Shown: positions 18,318-27,482 of the stretch, piece after piece | How positions within the stretch are numbered: position 1 is the stretch's first letter | Layout of the letters: every line of letters starts with the position of its first letter | NCBI GenBank assembly: GCA_965230755.1 | Contig: CBDDLT010000016.1 | Span: forward strand, 496,001-560,000 | Direction of reading: 5' to 3' | Source of the DNA: DATFJT01 sp965230755 | GTDB taxonomy: Bacteria; Bacteroidota; Bacteroidia; Chitinophagales; Saprospiraceae | Length of the DNA stretch: 64,000 bases | Made by a program: the position numbers and the translations under genes | Notes under the pieces: generated by a model | Database searches by the model: none | Told to the model about the DNA's origin: nothing | The model's input: only the letters and a program-made list of their open reading frames with translations

Positions 18318-19085
18318 ATGACGGAAAAAAACATTTATGAGGAGGGAGACTTTCGATACATAGCGAGTGCCCCGGAAAAAGAGGAAACCATTGTTCTGTT
18401 ACATGGACTTTTGGGGCAGCTCAGTAATTTTGATGGAATCATCAATGCTTTCAGTGATAGATATAATGTGGTAGTGCCGGTTCTTCCTATTTATACCATG
18501 CCTTTAAGAAAGGTAGGACTTAAAGGCTTGGTTAACCATGTTGCCAAATTTATTGACTACAAGGGCTATGACGGGTTTCACATATTAGGGAATAGTTTAG
18601 GTGGGCATCTGTGCTCATTATATGCCTTGGAATATCAGGACAAATTGAAGTCTATGTGCTTAACGGGTAGTTCCGGGCTTTTCGAAAATGCCATGGGAAC
18701 ATCCTTTCCAAAAAGAAACGACTACGAATGGGTGAAAAATAAAGTTGGTGAAACCTTCTACAGTCCCACTATAGCTACCAAGGAACTGGTCGACAATGTC
18801 TACGAAACAATTAACGACAGAAACAGGGCATTGAGAATTATAGCTTCGGCTAAATCAGCGATTCGACATAATTTGGAAGATAGGCTTGGGACCTTAAAAA
18901 TTCCCGCATTATTGATATGGGGTAAAAACGATACCATTACCCCTGATTTTGTCGGAGAGAAATTTCATGAATTAATACCGGATAGTAAATTGGTATTCAT
19001 CGATGAGTGCGGTCATGCGCCGATGATGGAACACCCGGGACAATTCAATGATATATTGGATGTTTTTTACAAGGAAATTCAGTAG
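18318..19085 (+). CDS. Alpha/beta hydrolase
   Basis: 255 residues. Landmarks: oxyanion strand IVLLHGLLGQLSNF, nucleophile elbow GNSLGGHLCSLYA (Ser at about residue 95), ALLIWGKNDTITPDF with the likely acid, and the His in DECGHAPMMEHP. It has no signal peptide. It resembles the MhpC/haloperoxidase-like esterases; the substrate is unknown. It lies 10 nt after secA and is probably on the same transcript, although no functional link to export is implied. Confidence 0.8.
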   Translation: MTEKNIYEEGDFRYIASAPEKEETIVLLHGLLGQLSNFDGIINAFSDRYNVVVPVLPIYTMPLRKVGLKGLVNHVAKFIDYKGYDGFHILGNSLGGHLCSLYALEYQDKLKSMCLTGSSGLFENAMGTSFPKRNDYEWVKNKVGETFYSPTIATKELVDNVYETINDRNRALRIIASAKSAIRHNLEDRLGTLKIPALLIWGKNDTITPDFVGEKFHELIPDSKLVFIDECGHAPMMEHPGQFNDILDVFYKEIQ

Positions 19086-19389
19086 TGAGTATAAGGGCCT
19101 TAATTTAGCCACTGCATGGGAGGAGCACCTTGCTTGGCATAAATTTAAACCGTAATGATTAGACATAGAGGCACTGCGACTCTTAAAATCCATAAGAACA
19201 ACCAATTCCTGTTGTTCGTTTAATTCAATAGATGGACCTGAATATGATATAGCTTTTTGCAAGAGTGATATGGTTTTGATGACAACTTGTTTGAGTTTTG
19301 TTTTTGAGTAAAAATAAAATATTAAATAACGGATAAACGTGCTATTTTATTTGGCACGGAGTATCTTTGCAGTAAGTAAAGCCAATAAA
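19086..19389. other. Intergenic region, no gene supported
   Basis: 304 nt between the hydrolase and the frameshifted T9SS gene. A minus-strand open frame runs through it into the hydrolase (18972-19262) but shows no recognisable protein features. The only signal I can support is the promoter element near the right end. No terminator hairpin stood out. Confidence 0.5.
19362..19369 (+). promoter_or_regulatory. Bacteroidota -7 promoter element TATCTTTG
   Basis: TATCTTTG matches the Bacteroidota -7 consensus TAnnTTTG and lies 21 nt before the ATG at 19390, giving a short leader. I see no good TTTG at the matching -33 position, so the call rests on the -7 element alone. Confidence 0.45.
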
Positions 19390-20516
19390 ATGAAGACATT
19401 AGCGACAACATTATTAGTTATAACGGCTGTGCTTGGCCTAGAAGCTGCTACATGCACATTTACCGGGAATGGCGATGGAACAAGTTGGAGTGATGGATCT
19501 AACTGGATTGCGGAAGCCAACCGGATCCTTCATCTGATGATGTTACAATACCTTCCGGGTTTAGCGTGGTTAATGACTCAGGTGACCTAAGCTTTGATGG
19601 TACCGAATTCGTTTTAAACGGCTCCCTTGATATGGAGGGAAATAAGGTTGAAATTAAATCAGGAGGAACATTTGAAATGGGGTCTTCTTCAAGTTTGTCT
19701 GATATTACAGAGTTTCTAATGAGTGGACCATCAGATGGAAATATTGCATCTGGTGCCAGTTTCAGTGTAGGCCTATTAAAAACGGATGATAGCAGTATCT
19801 TAACAATCAATGAAAGGTGTATTGACGTAACAGATAAACTTGAAAATTTGTCCAATTCGGAAATAGTAGGAGGAGGTTGCATAAACTATACTGGTAGTAG
19901 CGGCAACTTTTCCAATAACGGAAGTGGAGGTATTTTTGGCTGTACATCTGGTAATTTGAATGACTGTTCTCTGGATGGTGCACCGGCACCTATAGAACTA
20001 AGTCACTTTTCAGTAGAATCTGTTAAGGAAGGAACCAAATTTATATGGGTTACAGAAAGAGAAGTCAACAACGACTATTTTACTATTGATAGATCTACAG
20101 ATGGTAATAACTGGAAGGATATAGCCCGTATTGAAGGAAAGGGAACAACAACGGAGAGATCCGAGTATGAATATATCGACGCAAACAAGGCGACGGGAAA
20201 ACAGTATTTTAGATTGAAGCAAACAGATTATGATCGGAGTTTTTCCTATTCTTCAGTAGTGGTATTAGATCATGGAAATGAAAGGGTCGAAATTATTGCT
20301 TATCCCAATCCATTTACTGATAAGTTTTGGATTAAAGGTCTTTCTAAAAGTGAGGATGTGAGAATAAATCTATATGATATTAATATGAAGCAAGTTGATT
20401 CTTATACATTCGATTGGATCAATGATAGCGAAGTTCGAATTGACCTCTCAACCGTAAGTAATGGTTTATTTTTTCTGTATTACAATAAGGAATTTTATCC
20501 ACTTCTTAAAATTTAG
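19390..20516 (+). pseudogene. Secreted T9SS protein, broken by one frameshift
   Basis: The first frame starts at the ATG at 19390 with a signal peptide (MKTLATTLLVITAVLGLEAA) and continues CTFTGNGDGTSWSDGSNW, then loses sense. The next frame carries on from 19506 as D-C-G-S-Q-P-D-P-S-S-D-D-V-T-I-P-S-G-F and runs to a type A T9SS sorting domain (AYPNPFTDKFWIKG, DLSTVSNGLFFLYYN). One missing base near 19504-19507 (within AACTGGATT) would restore a single protein of about 375 residues. The middle is beta-rich, like the parallel-helix or LamG-type repeats of surface proteins. It could be a real pseudogene, a sequencing error or phase variation. Function unknown. Confidence 0.75.
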
Positions 20517-20531
20517 GCAATATTCTGCGAA

Positions 20532-20552
20532 GCCCCCTTTTCTATAAGGGGC
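20532..20552 (+). terminator. Possible hairpin after the T9SS gene
   Basis: GCCCC-c-TT pairs with AAGGGGC across a short loop, giving about 7 base pairs with one bulged C, 15 nt after the stop codon at 20516. No T-tract follows, so this may be a weak or non-functional terminator. Confidence 0.35.
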
Positions 20553-20660
20553 AAATAGCACAAAATCACAGGTAGTTTGTGGGGAAGGAAGCAATAAAGA
20601 AAACAATTCTGTAATATTGCCCAACGAATGCTATTGGTTAAAAACACAGGGGATTAATAC

Positions 20661-21410
20661 ATGGAAATATTGGGAATCGACATTGGTGGAACGGGTATAA
20701 AAGGAGCCGTCGTGAATGTCAAGACCGGAGAACTGGTGTCTGAACGGTTAAAAAAAGCGACACCTCCGGGTGCGCAAAGAGATGATGTAAAGGAAGTGGT
20801 CAATTTGCTTATAGAAGACTTGGCCTGGAAAAAAGACAAACCTATTGGATTCGGTTTTCCATCAGTAGTCAAAGATGGAGTCTGTCATACAGCAACCAAT
20901 ATTTCTAAGAAATGGATAGGTAAGAACCTTAATAAATCCTTCAGTAAAAGCACCGGGAATAAGCAGGTCTATTGCATCAATGATGCTGATGCTGCCGGAA
21001 TAGCAGAAGTAATCTATAATCTGGATGTGGTTCTGGATGGAACGAGCATTTTTCTAACCATTGGTACAGGCATTGGCTCGGCAGTGTTTAAAAATGGAGA
21101 ACTTCTAAGAAATACTGAACTCGGACTACTGGAATTCAAAGGAGATATCTTAGAGCGATACGCTTCGAATAAGGTAAGGCGCGACAAGGAATTAGATTAC
21201 CCGGAATGGGCATCAAGGCTCAATGAAGTGCTTCAACATATCGAAAAAATATTGTATCCGGAATTGTTTATTCTTGGAGGGGGTATCAGTAAGCGCATAC
21301 ACTTATTTCAAGAATACCTGGAAACCAAATGCCCGGTTCAAAAGTCGAAATTTGAGAATAATGCGGGTATTATAGGGGCGGCTTATGTGGCTAGAAAGGT
21401 TTTTCTGTAG
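20661..21410 (+). CDS. ppgK: ROK-family polyphosphate--glucose phosphotransferase-like kinase
   Basis: 249 residues. Phosphate-binding motifs: GIDIGGTGIKGAVV at the N-terminus and LTIGTGIGSAVF near residue 135; the general-base Asp is in NDADAAGIAE. It lacks the C-x-C-G-x-x-G-C zinc motif of ROK sugar kinases such as NagK, and like PPGK has the short form TELGLLEFKGDILERYAS. This supports a polyphosphate- or ATP-dependent glucokinase that makes glucose 6-phosphate in the cytoplasm. The phosphate donor cannot be determined from the sequence. Confidence 0.75.
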   Translation: MEILGIDIGGTGIKGAVVNVKTGELVSERLKKATPPGAQRDDVKEVVNLLIEDLAWKKDKPIGFGFPSVVKDGVCHTATNISKKWIGKNLNKSFSKSTGNKQVYCINDADAAGIAEVIYNLDVVLDGTSIFLTIGTGIGSAVFKNGELLRNTELGLLEFKGDILERYASNKVRRDKELDYPEWASRLNEVLQHIEKILYPELFILGGGISKRIHLFQEYLETKCPVQKSKFENNAGIIGAAYVARKVFL

Positions 21411-21556
21411 AATCCTAATAGAGTGTATTTTGTAACTATAAGGATTGTTTATATAATATGGACAAACGCGATAAATATCAAAAGCGAAACACGCAAACAT
21501 TTGTATGTCAATGTTTTACGTGCTACGCTTAAGAGTTTTCTTATATATTAATGTGC

Positions 21557-23848
21557 TTAGTTTTTCTCTCTAGCATCCTGCATCGGATTAGACTGAATAT
21601 TAGACTGCTTGAATAATTCAAATCTACCGGGCAATTCTCTATGGGGGAAGTAGTTATTCGATCTGTCTATATCGGCAGTCTCCAGATTAGGATCAAGCTC
21701 TATATATAGGTAGGGTTTGTCCAAAACCAAAACCTTAGTTATTTTTTCTTGATTAAATCTCCATATTTCGGCTGGTAGTACTTTCTTCTCGTAATCTCCA
21801 TTGGGATAAGTAATGCCTAAAATAATAGGCATTGGAATTCCACCAATTCTTTCCACAGTGATTTCATAGAAAAACTTTTCTTTTTGCTCTACCATCTTTT
21901 TTTCTTCTTCGGAAAGATTATTCCAATAGGACTCGTATTTTTTTCTGTCCCGGTCTGTCACTGCATCCTCGTCATAAGTGCTGTAGAAGTCAATTAATGT
22001 TGGGTCTTGTTCATCATAGGTTTTCTCTATTTCGTCCTTTCTAATGTTGGTTATGTATTTATCATTATCAGTAAAGTTGTCCGCAAAAGGTCTCTGATCA
22101 GGATTGGTAGAATTAATCTGAAGAGACTCTACATTGGTCAATGCGAGATCTACATGATCCGTGGTATAGAACCAACTTCGCCAAAACCAATCCAAATCAA
22201 TTCCACTAGCGTCTTCCATGCTACGGAAAAAATCAGCTGGGGTAGGATGCTTGAACATCCATCTTTGAGAATATACTTTAAAGGCATAATCGAACAACTC
22301 TCTTCCCATTATCGTTTCTCTTAAAATATTAAGAGCCGTTGCGGGTTTTCCGTAGGCATTATTTCCAAATTGAAAGATTGACTCACTATTGGTCATAATG
22401 GGAGTAATCTTGTTTTTGTCTCCCTTCATGTACTCTACTATATTAGGCGCGGGTCCTCTTCTTGAAGGGTAATTACGCTCCCATTGTTGTTCAGATAAAT
22501 ATTGCAAAAAGGAATTTAAACCTTCATCCATCCAGGTCCATTGACGTTCATCCGAGTTTACGATCATCGGAAAATAGTTGTGACCCACCTCATGAATGAT
22601 GACGGAAATCATACCATACTTTGTTCTTTTAGAATAGGTGCCATCTGTCCCAGGTCTACCGAAATTAAAACATATCATAGGATACTCCATACCAATTCTC
22701 GCAGCATGTACAGAGTAGGCCACGGGATAGGGGTAATCGAATGTATAATGAGTGTACCACTTCAATGTATGAGCTACCGCCTTAGTACTGTATTGTTCCC
22801 ATAGAGGATTTCCTTCCTTTGGATAAAGTGACATAGCTAGAACAGTGTCATTGGTTTGCTTTACAGCCATGGCATCCCAAATGAATTTTCTAGAAGAGGC
22901 AAAGGCAAAGTCTCTAACATTGTCTGCGTGAAACTCCCATGTTTTGTATTTAGTGGACTTGGTTTTTTCCGCTTTTTCAGCATCGTCTTGGGAGATAATG
23001 ATCACCGGCTGCTCAAAAGAAGTCTTCGCTTTTTCGTATAGCTTTCTTTGTTTGGAAGTAAGGACGTTGTCCATATTTTGAATGGTGCCAGTAGCACCTA
23101 CCACATGGTCGTCGGGCACAGAGATAGAAACATCATAGTCTCCAAACTCTAGCGTGAACTCACCTCTTCCAAGAAATTGTTTGTTTTGCCAACCGTATAC
23201 ATCATTGTATTTACACATTCTAGGATAAAACTGAGCAATGGTATATAAGTAGTTGTCGTCTTCTTCAAAATATTCTAAACCGCTACGTCCACCGATCTTC
23301 ATTCGATCATTGATATTATACCACCATTTGACAAAGAATCGATATTGCTCCCCAGGATTTAGCGGTTTCTTTAGATCGATCCGCATCATGGTTTTAACGA
23401 TGGTATAATCTAATGGTCCATTCTCATCTTTGACCTCTTGTATCTTGAATCCTCCGTCAAAGTTATTGAGCATTCTTTCATATTGGCCAAAAGTAATCTT
23501 GTCTGGCAAATTAGAGGTGCTGGCGGACCTTGACTCCGCATCAAAGGATCTTACATTCTGGTCAAGTTGCAGCCAGATATATTCTAATACATCCGGAGAA
23601 TTATTTTTATAAGTGATCCATTCGGTTCCGCTGACTTTTTGTTTAGCGTCATCTAGCCTAACATCAATTTCGTAATCAGCTTCTTGTTGCCAATACATAT
23701 GGCCAGGAGCACCAGCTGCATTCCGGTATACATTCGGAGTGGGAAGTCTTTCATCCAGCTGTTTAAATAGATTGTAATTTTCATTGGGATTTTGTGCTTC
23801 TGCCAATGAAAGAGACACTAGAGAAAACAATAATAGAAATAACCGCAT
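21557..23848 (-). CDS. M1-family metallopeptidase (aminopeptidase N-like), exported
   Basis: 763 residues with a signal peptide (MRLFLLLFSLVSLSLAEAQ). The zinc motif H-E-x-x-H followed after 18 residues by E is complete (HEVGHNYFP ... WMDEG). The substrate-anchoring GxMEN motif appears as RIGMEYPMICF. M1 enzymes remove N-terminal residues from peptides; with a signal peptide it acts in the periplasm or at the outer membrane. The C-terminus lacks a T9SS tail. The start ATG lies only 17 nt from a parS-like palindrome, so its promoter region overlaps those sites. Confidence 0.9.
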   Translation of the reverse strand: MRLFLLLFSLVSLSLAEAQNPNENYNLFKQLDERLPTPNVYRNAAGAPGHMYWQQEADYEIDVRLDDAKQKVSGTEWITYKNNSPDVLEYIWLQLDQNVRSFDAESRSASTSNLPDKITFGQYERMLNNFDGGFKIQEVKDENGPLDYTIVKTMMRIDLKKPLNPGEQYRFFVKWWYNINDRMKIGGRSGLEYFEEDDNYLYTIAQFYPRMCKYNDVYGWQNKQFLGRGEFTLEFGDYDVSISVPDDHVVGATGTIQNMDNVLTSKQRKLYEKAKTSFEQPVIIISQDDAEKAEKTKSTKYKTWEFHADNVRDFAFASSRKFIWDAMAVKQTNDTVLAMSLYPKEGNPLWEQYSTKAVAHTLKWYTHYTFDYPYPVAYSVHAARIGMEYPMICFNFGRPGTDGTYSKRTKYGMISVIIHEVGHNYFPMIVNSDERQWTWMDEGLNSFLQYLSEQQWERNYPSRRGPAPNIVEYMKGDKNKITPIMTNSESIFQFGNNAYGKPATALNILRETIMGRELFDYAFKVYSQRWMFKHPTPADFFRSMEDASGIDLDWFWRSWFYTTDHVDLALTNVESLQINSTNPDQRPFADNFTDNDKYITNIRKDEIEKTYDEQDPTLIDFYSTYDEDAVTDRDRKKYESYWNNLSEEEKKMVEQKEKFFYEITVERIGGIPMPIILGITYPNGDYEKKVLPAEIWRFNQEKITKVLVLDKPYLYIELDPNLETADIDRSNNYFPHRELPGRFELFKQSNIQSNPMQDAREKN

Positions 23849-23864
23849 AATCTTTTTGTTTTAT

Positions 23865-23882
23865 ATGTTCCACGTGGAACAT
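23865..23882. promoter_or_regulatory. parS: parS-like palindrome 1 (ParB/Spo0J binding site)
   Basis: A perfect 18-bp palindrome, ATGTTCCACGTGGAACAT. The inner 16 bases TGTTCCACGTGGAACA match the bacterial parS form known from Pseudomonas and differ from the B. subtilis consensus TGTTTCACGTGAAACA only at a symmetric pair. It lies between the M1 peptidase start and the second copy. Confidence 0.8.
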
Positions 23883-23891
23883 GTCCGTTGT

Positions 23892-23907
23892 CGTTCCACG
23901 TGGAACA
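23892..23907. promoter_or_regulatory. parS: parS-like palindrome 2
   Basis: CGTTCCACGTGGAACA, one base from the perfect 16-mer, with the 14-bp core GTTCCACGTGGAAC intact. It lies 9 nt after the first palindrome and directly abuts the stop codon of the next minus-strand gene. Two adjacent copies make a chance occurrence very unlikely. Confidence 0.8.
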
Positions 23908-24699
23908 TTAAAGTTTTGTAATTCCGCCAGAAGAAATTGTCCTTGTTTCGGCTTGCCATGATGGGGGAGCTGTATCCATGAATTCTTGTAACGAATTCGT
24001 GTCGCTAAAAACAATCAGGTCAAAGTCTTCCTTTAAGGGCAATAATCCGAGAACGTTTTTCGAATGATGCAACGACTCGATGGCTTTAAAACGAGACAGG
24101 GGAATCAATCCTTTAGTAATGACGTCCATTTTATTGAGCATTAAGCCGTGATGAAGACAGGCCTGTTTGAAAACAAGATCTTCCTTTTCCAGTCCCAAGT
24201 TAAAGCTTTTTACTCTACTCATGGAAAGCATTGGAGAGAAAGGAATACGCAAGTCTCCCATAATAGACCAATCTTGACTTAGAACCGACAAACCACCAAG
24301 AAAGGACGATCTCGCAAGCTCGGATTTTTGCCATAATTTTAGGTCCTCGAGTAAAGAGTAGTGTCTTTCGAGTGGAATACTTTTGTAGCGCAAGGACGCA
24401 AAAGCCAAGTAGAGCAACCATGTTAAATAGCTTTCATCGAATTCTAGAACGCGCCCACTTGTTCTTATTTGAACAGAAAAAAAGTCCCCGCTGCCAATTA
24501 AACCTTTAGTGATGGCCTGTATTCTGGCTGTTTCAAACGATTGTCTGAGAAGGTCCTTGTCAACAGGACCGGAAAATTCATTTTTTGATGATGAAGTATT
24601 TATGATTAGCTCGAAAAATTCCTCTTCAAGACAAATAAACCACTGACCATTGCCATAAGACAAATTCAAAGGTCTTGGAATTTTTAGCTTACATCCCAT
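23908..24699 (-). CDS. Hypothetical protein next to aspartate kinase
   Basis: 263 residues, cytoplasmic, with no signal peptide or membrane helix. I do not recognise the family. A segment around residues 130-150 (KSELARSSFLGGLSVLSQDW) faintly recalls the Ser/Gly-rich motif of GHMP-type kinases and mevalonate diphosphate decarboxylases, but the GLGSS-type ATP loop is absent and I do not propose an activity. Its start overlaps the 3' end of the aspartate kinase gene by 11 nt, so the two are probably co-transcribed. Its stop touches parS copy 2. Confidence 0.55.
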   Translation of the reverse strand: MGCKLKIPRPLNLSYGNGQWFICLEEEFFELIINTSSSKNEFSGPVDKDLLRQSFETARIQAITKGLIGSGDFFSVQIRTSGRVLEFDESYLTWLLYLAFASLRYKSIPLERHYSLLEDLKLWQKSELARSSFLGGLSVLSQDWSIMGDLRIPFSPMLSMSRVKSFNLGLEKEDLVFKQACLHHGLMLNKMDVITKGLIPLSRFKAIESLHHSKNVLGLLPLKEDFDLIVFSDTNSLQEFMDTAPPSWQAETRTISSGGITKL

Positions 24700-26095
24700 C
24701 TTCAGTGTTATTTGAAAAAAATTCTTGGTGTAGACACTGTACTGCTAGGGACTCGTCTTTCTCGTTGACCAAAAATGATATTGTTCTTTCACTACTTCCC
24801 TGCGCAGTTGCTTCTATGTTGATCCCGTTCTTGCCCAAAGCACTAAAAGCCCTTCCGGTAATTCCCGGTTTTAGTAGTATTTTCTCTCCCACAATAGCGA
24901 CAGCGCACATGCAGTCCTCAACCAATAACTTGATCGAAGCAGAGGATGGGAGCTCTCGTTCAAAGGCTTGATCTACCAAATCCTTTACCCTGGAGGCGAC
25001 ATAGTCTTTTACGGCAAAACTTATACTGCTTTCACTACTCCCTTGAGTGATCAAGTATAAGTTCAGATTTTCCTGAGCAATGGCTGAAAAGAGAATAGCA
25101 GCCAAAGCGTGGGTGGGCAAATCTAGTCCTCCTTCCAGTGTACAGATACATAGGCCGGGGATGCTAGTGATGCCGGAAATATCATTATTTAGGCCATTTT
25201 CAGAAGGCGCAGAAATCTTTGTTCCGGGATATTGCGGGTTCAAGGAGTTTTTAACATATATCGGAATGCTCTTTTCTTGAGCAGGGGAAATGGTAAGTGG
25301 AAAAATCACTTTTGCACCAAAATGGGAAAGCTCACGAGCTTCCATATAACTTAAATTGGACAAACTCATGGCTGCAGGGACCAGTTTTGGATTGGCACTC
25401 ATCACACCATCGACATCAGTCCATATTTCTATTCGTTCCGCTGAAAGAGCTCCTCCTATTAAACTAGCTGTATAATCGGATCCACTACGGCCTAAAGTCG
25501 TAGTAATTTCATCCACCGTTGAAGAGATATAACCAGTTACAATTTGTGCATTTCGAGATGACTTAAAGTGTTTTCGTATTAGAGCGTAACTTTGATCGAT
25601 GAGCACTCGCGCACCACCGAAGCTGTTGTCGGTTTTAATAATCTTTCTGGCATCCACATATTCTGACTCGAATCCTTTTTCATTGAGAACGTAAGACAAA
25701 ATGTAGTTCGAACTTCTCTCTCCAAAGCTTAGTATAAGGTCCTTAAACCGGTCAGATAGTTCACGCGATAAATATACGCTATGCATAAGCTCTCCAAGCA
25801 CCTCAAAATTGTCCTCAATATGACGATAACAGTCTGAATAAGAGGCGTTTGGAAGAAAATGAGCCATGATTTCAAGATGGTCTCTCCTGATCGATTCTAA
25901 GCTTGCCTTATAGTCCAGGTTTCCTTTTTCAGCTCTCTGAGCAGCGTGAAGCAAAAGATCGGTCGTATCACCGAAGGCACTAAATACGATACAAATTTGG
26001 TTGGGATCGTGGCTTTGACCCAGAATTATCCGGCCAACCCTTTCTATGGCTTCAACATTGGCGACGGAACTTCCTCCAAATTTCATGACTAGCAT
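24689..26095 (-). CDS. lysC: Aspartate kinase (monofunctional, with ACT domains)
   Basis: About 468 residues from the ATG at 26095 (MLVMKFGGSSVAN); a TTG seven codons upstream is less likely. Residues 1-290 form the amino-acid kinase domain with the KFGGSS phosphate loop, SFGERSSNYIL and GRSGSDYTASLIGGAL. The C-terminal 170 residues are two ACT regulatory domains (NLNLYLITQGSSESSISFAV and INIEATAQGSSERTISFLV), so feedback inhibition by lysine or threonine is likely. It makes aspartyl phosphate for Lys, Thr, Met and DAP. No homoserine dehydrogenase domain is fused. Confidence 0.93.
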   Translation of the reverse strand: MLVMKFGGSSVANVEAIERVGRIILGQSHDPNQICIVFSAFGDTTDLLLHAAQRAEKGNLDYKASLESIRRDHLEIMAHFLPNASYSDCYRHIEDNFEVLGELMHSVYLSRELSDRFKDLILSFGERSSNYILSYVLNEKGFESEYVDARKIIKTDNSFGGARVLIDQSYALIRKHFKSSRNAQIVTGYISSTVDEITTTLGRSGSDYTASLIGGALSAERIEIWTDVDGVMSANPKLVPAAMSLSNLSYMEARELSHFGAKVIFPLTISPAQEKSIPIYVKNSLNPQYPGTKISAPSENGLNNDISGITSIPGLCICTLEGGLDLPTHALAAILFSAIAQENLNLYLITQGSSESSISFAVKDYVASRVKDLVDQAFERELPSSASIKLLVEDCMCAVAIVGEKILLKPGITGRAFSALGKNGINIEATAQGSSERTISFLVNEKDESLAVQCLHQEFFSNNTEDGM

Positions 26096-26329
26096 TCTCT
26101 GCGGTGTTTTCGACAAAGATAGATACTTGGACGTAATTTTGAAATGAATGAGCTGATTTGCTGCATAGGGTATTGATAAACAGCGGCTTGTATTTATTGA
26201 ATAAGGAATGGACCTTGACAGGAGTCGCTCCTCTGGAGCTTAGGGTTTTGGGAAATTGGTCTTTCCCGCTACAGTGTAAAGAGACTAGAAAAATGATGGA
26301 AGAAGAGACCAAAGAAATGGAGCACTCAT

Positions 26330-26713
26330 TTAAAGCACATATTTATCGAAGATATCAGCTAAAACACGTTCCGGGTCATGGCACATCCCGGGATGTGGTT
26401 GAGAGCTTTGAATAATTGTGCTTCGCGATGCTACAAGCCAGCGAAACCGTGAAGAGATGTCCATGCCACCAATTGTACCTCCCTCTTGTCCGCCCAGACA
26501 TACGGCTTTCCAAGCTTGGAGATATTGCTCTACCATGTCCAGGTCCAATTCGTCAGAAAAACATTTTATTCTTTCTTCTTCTATTTTATACTTGATCTCC
26601 AAAAAGTTTTTCTCTTTCGAGAGCAGTATTACCCCAATATTGATAAACTCTTCTCGTTCGACCTTAGGAACCAAACGAATGATGGCAAACTCGTATATCA
26701 CTTTATCTTCCAT
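26330..26713 (-). CDS. DUF3037 protein paired with HipA-like kinase
   Basis: About 128 residues from the ATG at 26713; longer TTG/ATG starts exist at 26740 and 26722. The segment YEFAIIRLVPKVEREEFINIGVILLS is the DUF3037 signature. DUF3037 genes regularly sit beside a HipA-type kinase gene and are of unknown function. It overlaps the kinase gene by 11 nt on the same strand, so the products are probably made in fixed ratio. No DNA-binding motif is visible, so it is not an obvious HipB-type antitoxin. Confidence 0.8.
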   Translation of the reverse strand: MEDKVIYEFAIIRLVPKVEREEFINIGVILLSKEKNFLEIKYKIEEERIKCFSDELDLDMVEQYLQAWKAVCLGGQEGGTIGGMDISSRFRWLVASRSTIIQSSQPHPGMCHDPERVLADIFDKYVL

Positions 26714-27482
26714 TCGACACATCTTTGACCAAGGAATCAAGCAGGTCTAATCGCTCACATAAAAACTCAGCATAGGCCATTTTCATTTGATCCGGAGAGA
26801 AAGACCCGGGCTCTCCTTCTAGCCAATCATTGGGTATCAAAGATACTATTTCTTCAACCTTGTCTTTATTCAATAGTTGTCTAATCTCATTGGTGGCGTC
26901 GGTGATATTATCTGCTCTTTCCAGTAATACATGGTCCCTAATATTGGGTAGAGGTTTTGTTAAAGAGGATTTCCAGTTTTCCCACTTATGATGAAAATAG
27001 AAGCTAGCTCCATGATCAATCAACCAAAGTTCATTGTTCCAATTCAGCAGATTGGTGTTTTTAGCGGTTCTATCTATATTCATGATCAGGCTATCCAATA
27101 AAACTACTTTTGAAGCGGTTGTCGAATCGACATTGGAGACCAGAGGATCGTATGTTATTGCTCCTGACAAAAAATGAAGCCCTAGATTTAGCCCCACACT
27201 AAACTTTAATAAATCCTGAATTTCCTCGTCAGGCTCGGTTCTACTGAAGGAATTATCTAGGTGCAGAAACACCAATTCTGGAACTTTTAACCCAATAGCT
27301 TGGGCCAAAAGCCCACCAATTAATTCAGCAATTAAAGCTTTTTTTCCTTGTCCCGCCCCCCTAAACTTAAGGACATAAAGGAAGTCATCGTCCGCCTGAA
27401 CAATGGCGGGAAGCGACCCTCCTTCTCTCAAGGGTTTTATATAACGAGTAACCTCGGCATGTCTAATTTCAATTCTATTCAT
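26703..27482 (-). CDS. HipA-like kinase (HipA_2 type) paired with DUF3037
   Basis: About 259 residues from the ATG at 27482. It is shorter than E. coli HipA (440) and lacks the N-terminal HipA domain. Features: a possible phosphate-binding loop and Lys (FLYVLKFRGAGQGKKALIAE), then catalytic-loop NIDRTAKNTNLL and metal-binding LIDHGASFYF, which correspond to N-x-D-R-x-x-x-N and D-F-G-like motifs. All key residues appear intact, so an active protein or small-molecule kinase is likely. It is directly followed by DUF3037. No helix-turn-helix antitoxin gene is adjacent, so calling it a toxin is not warranted. Confidence 0.8.
   Translation of the reverse strand: MNRIEIRHAEVTRYIKPLREGGSLPAIVQADDDFLYVLKFRGAGQGKKALIAELIGGLLAQAIGLKVPELVFLHLDNSFSRTEPDEEIQDLLKFSVGLNLGLHFLSGAITYDPLVSNVDSTTASKVVLLDSLIMNIDRTAKNTNLLNWNNELWLIDHGASFYFHHKWENWKSSLTKPLPNIRDHVLLERADNITDATNEIRQLLNKDKVEEIVSLIPNDWLEGEPGSFSPDQMKMAYAEFLCERLDLLDSLVKDVSNGR

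Noticed and set aside
18972..19262. Minus-strand open frame of 96 residues running from the gap into the hydrolase gene
   Set aside because: About 40% of it overlaps a clear gene in the opposite direction and it has no motif or signal.
26703..27482. HipA-like kinase considered as a persistence toxin
   Set aside because: It lacks the N-terminal domain and a HipB antitoxin gene, so calling it a toxin is unsupported.
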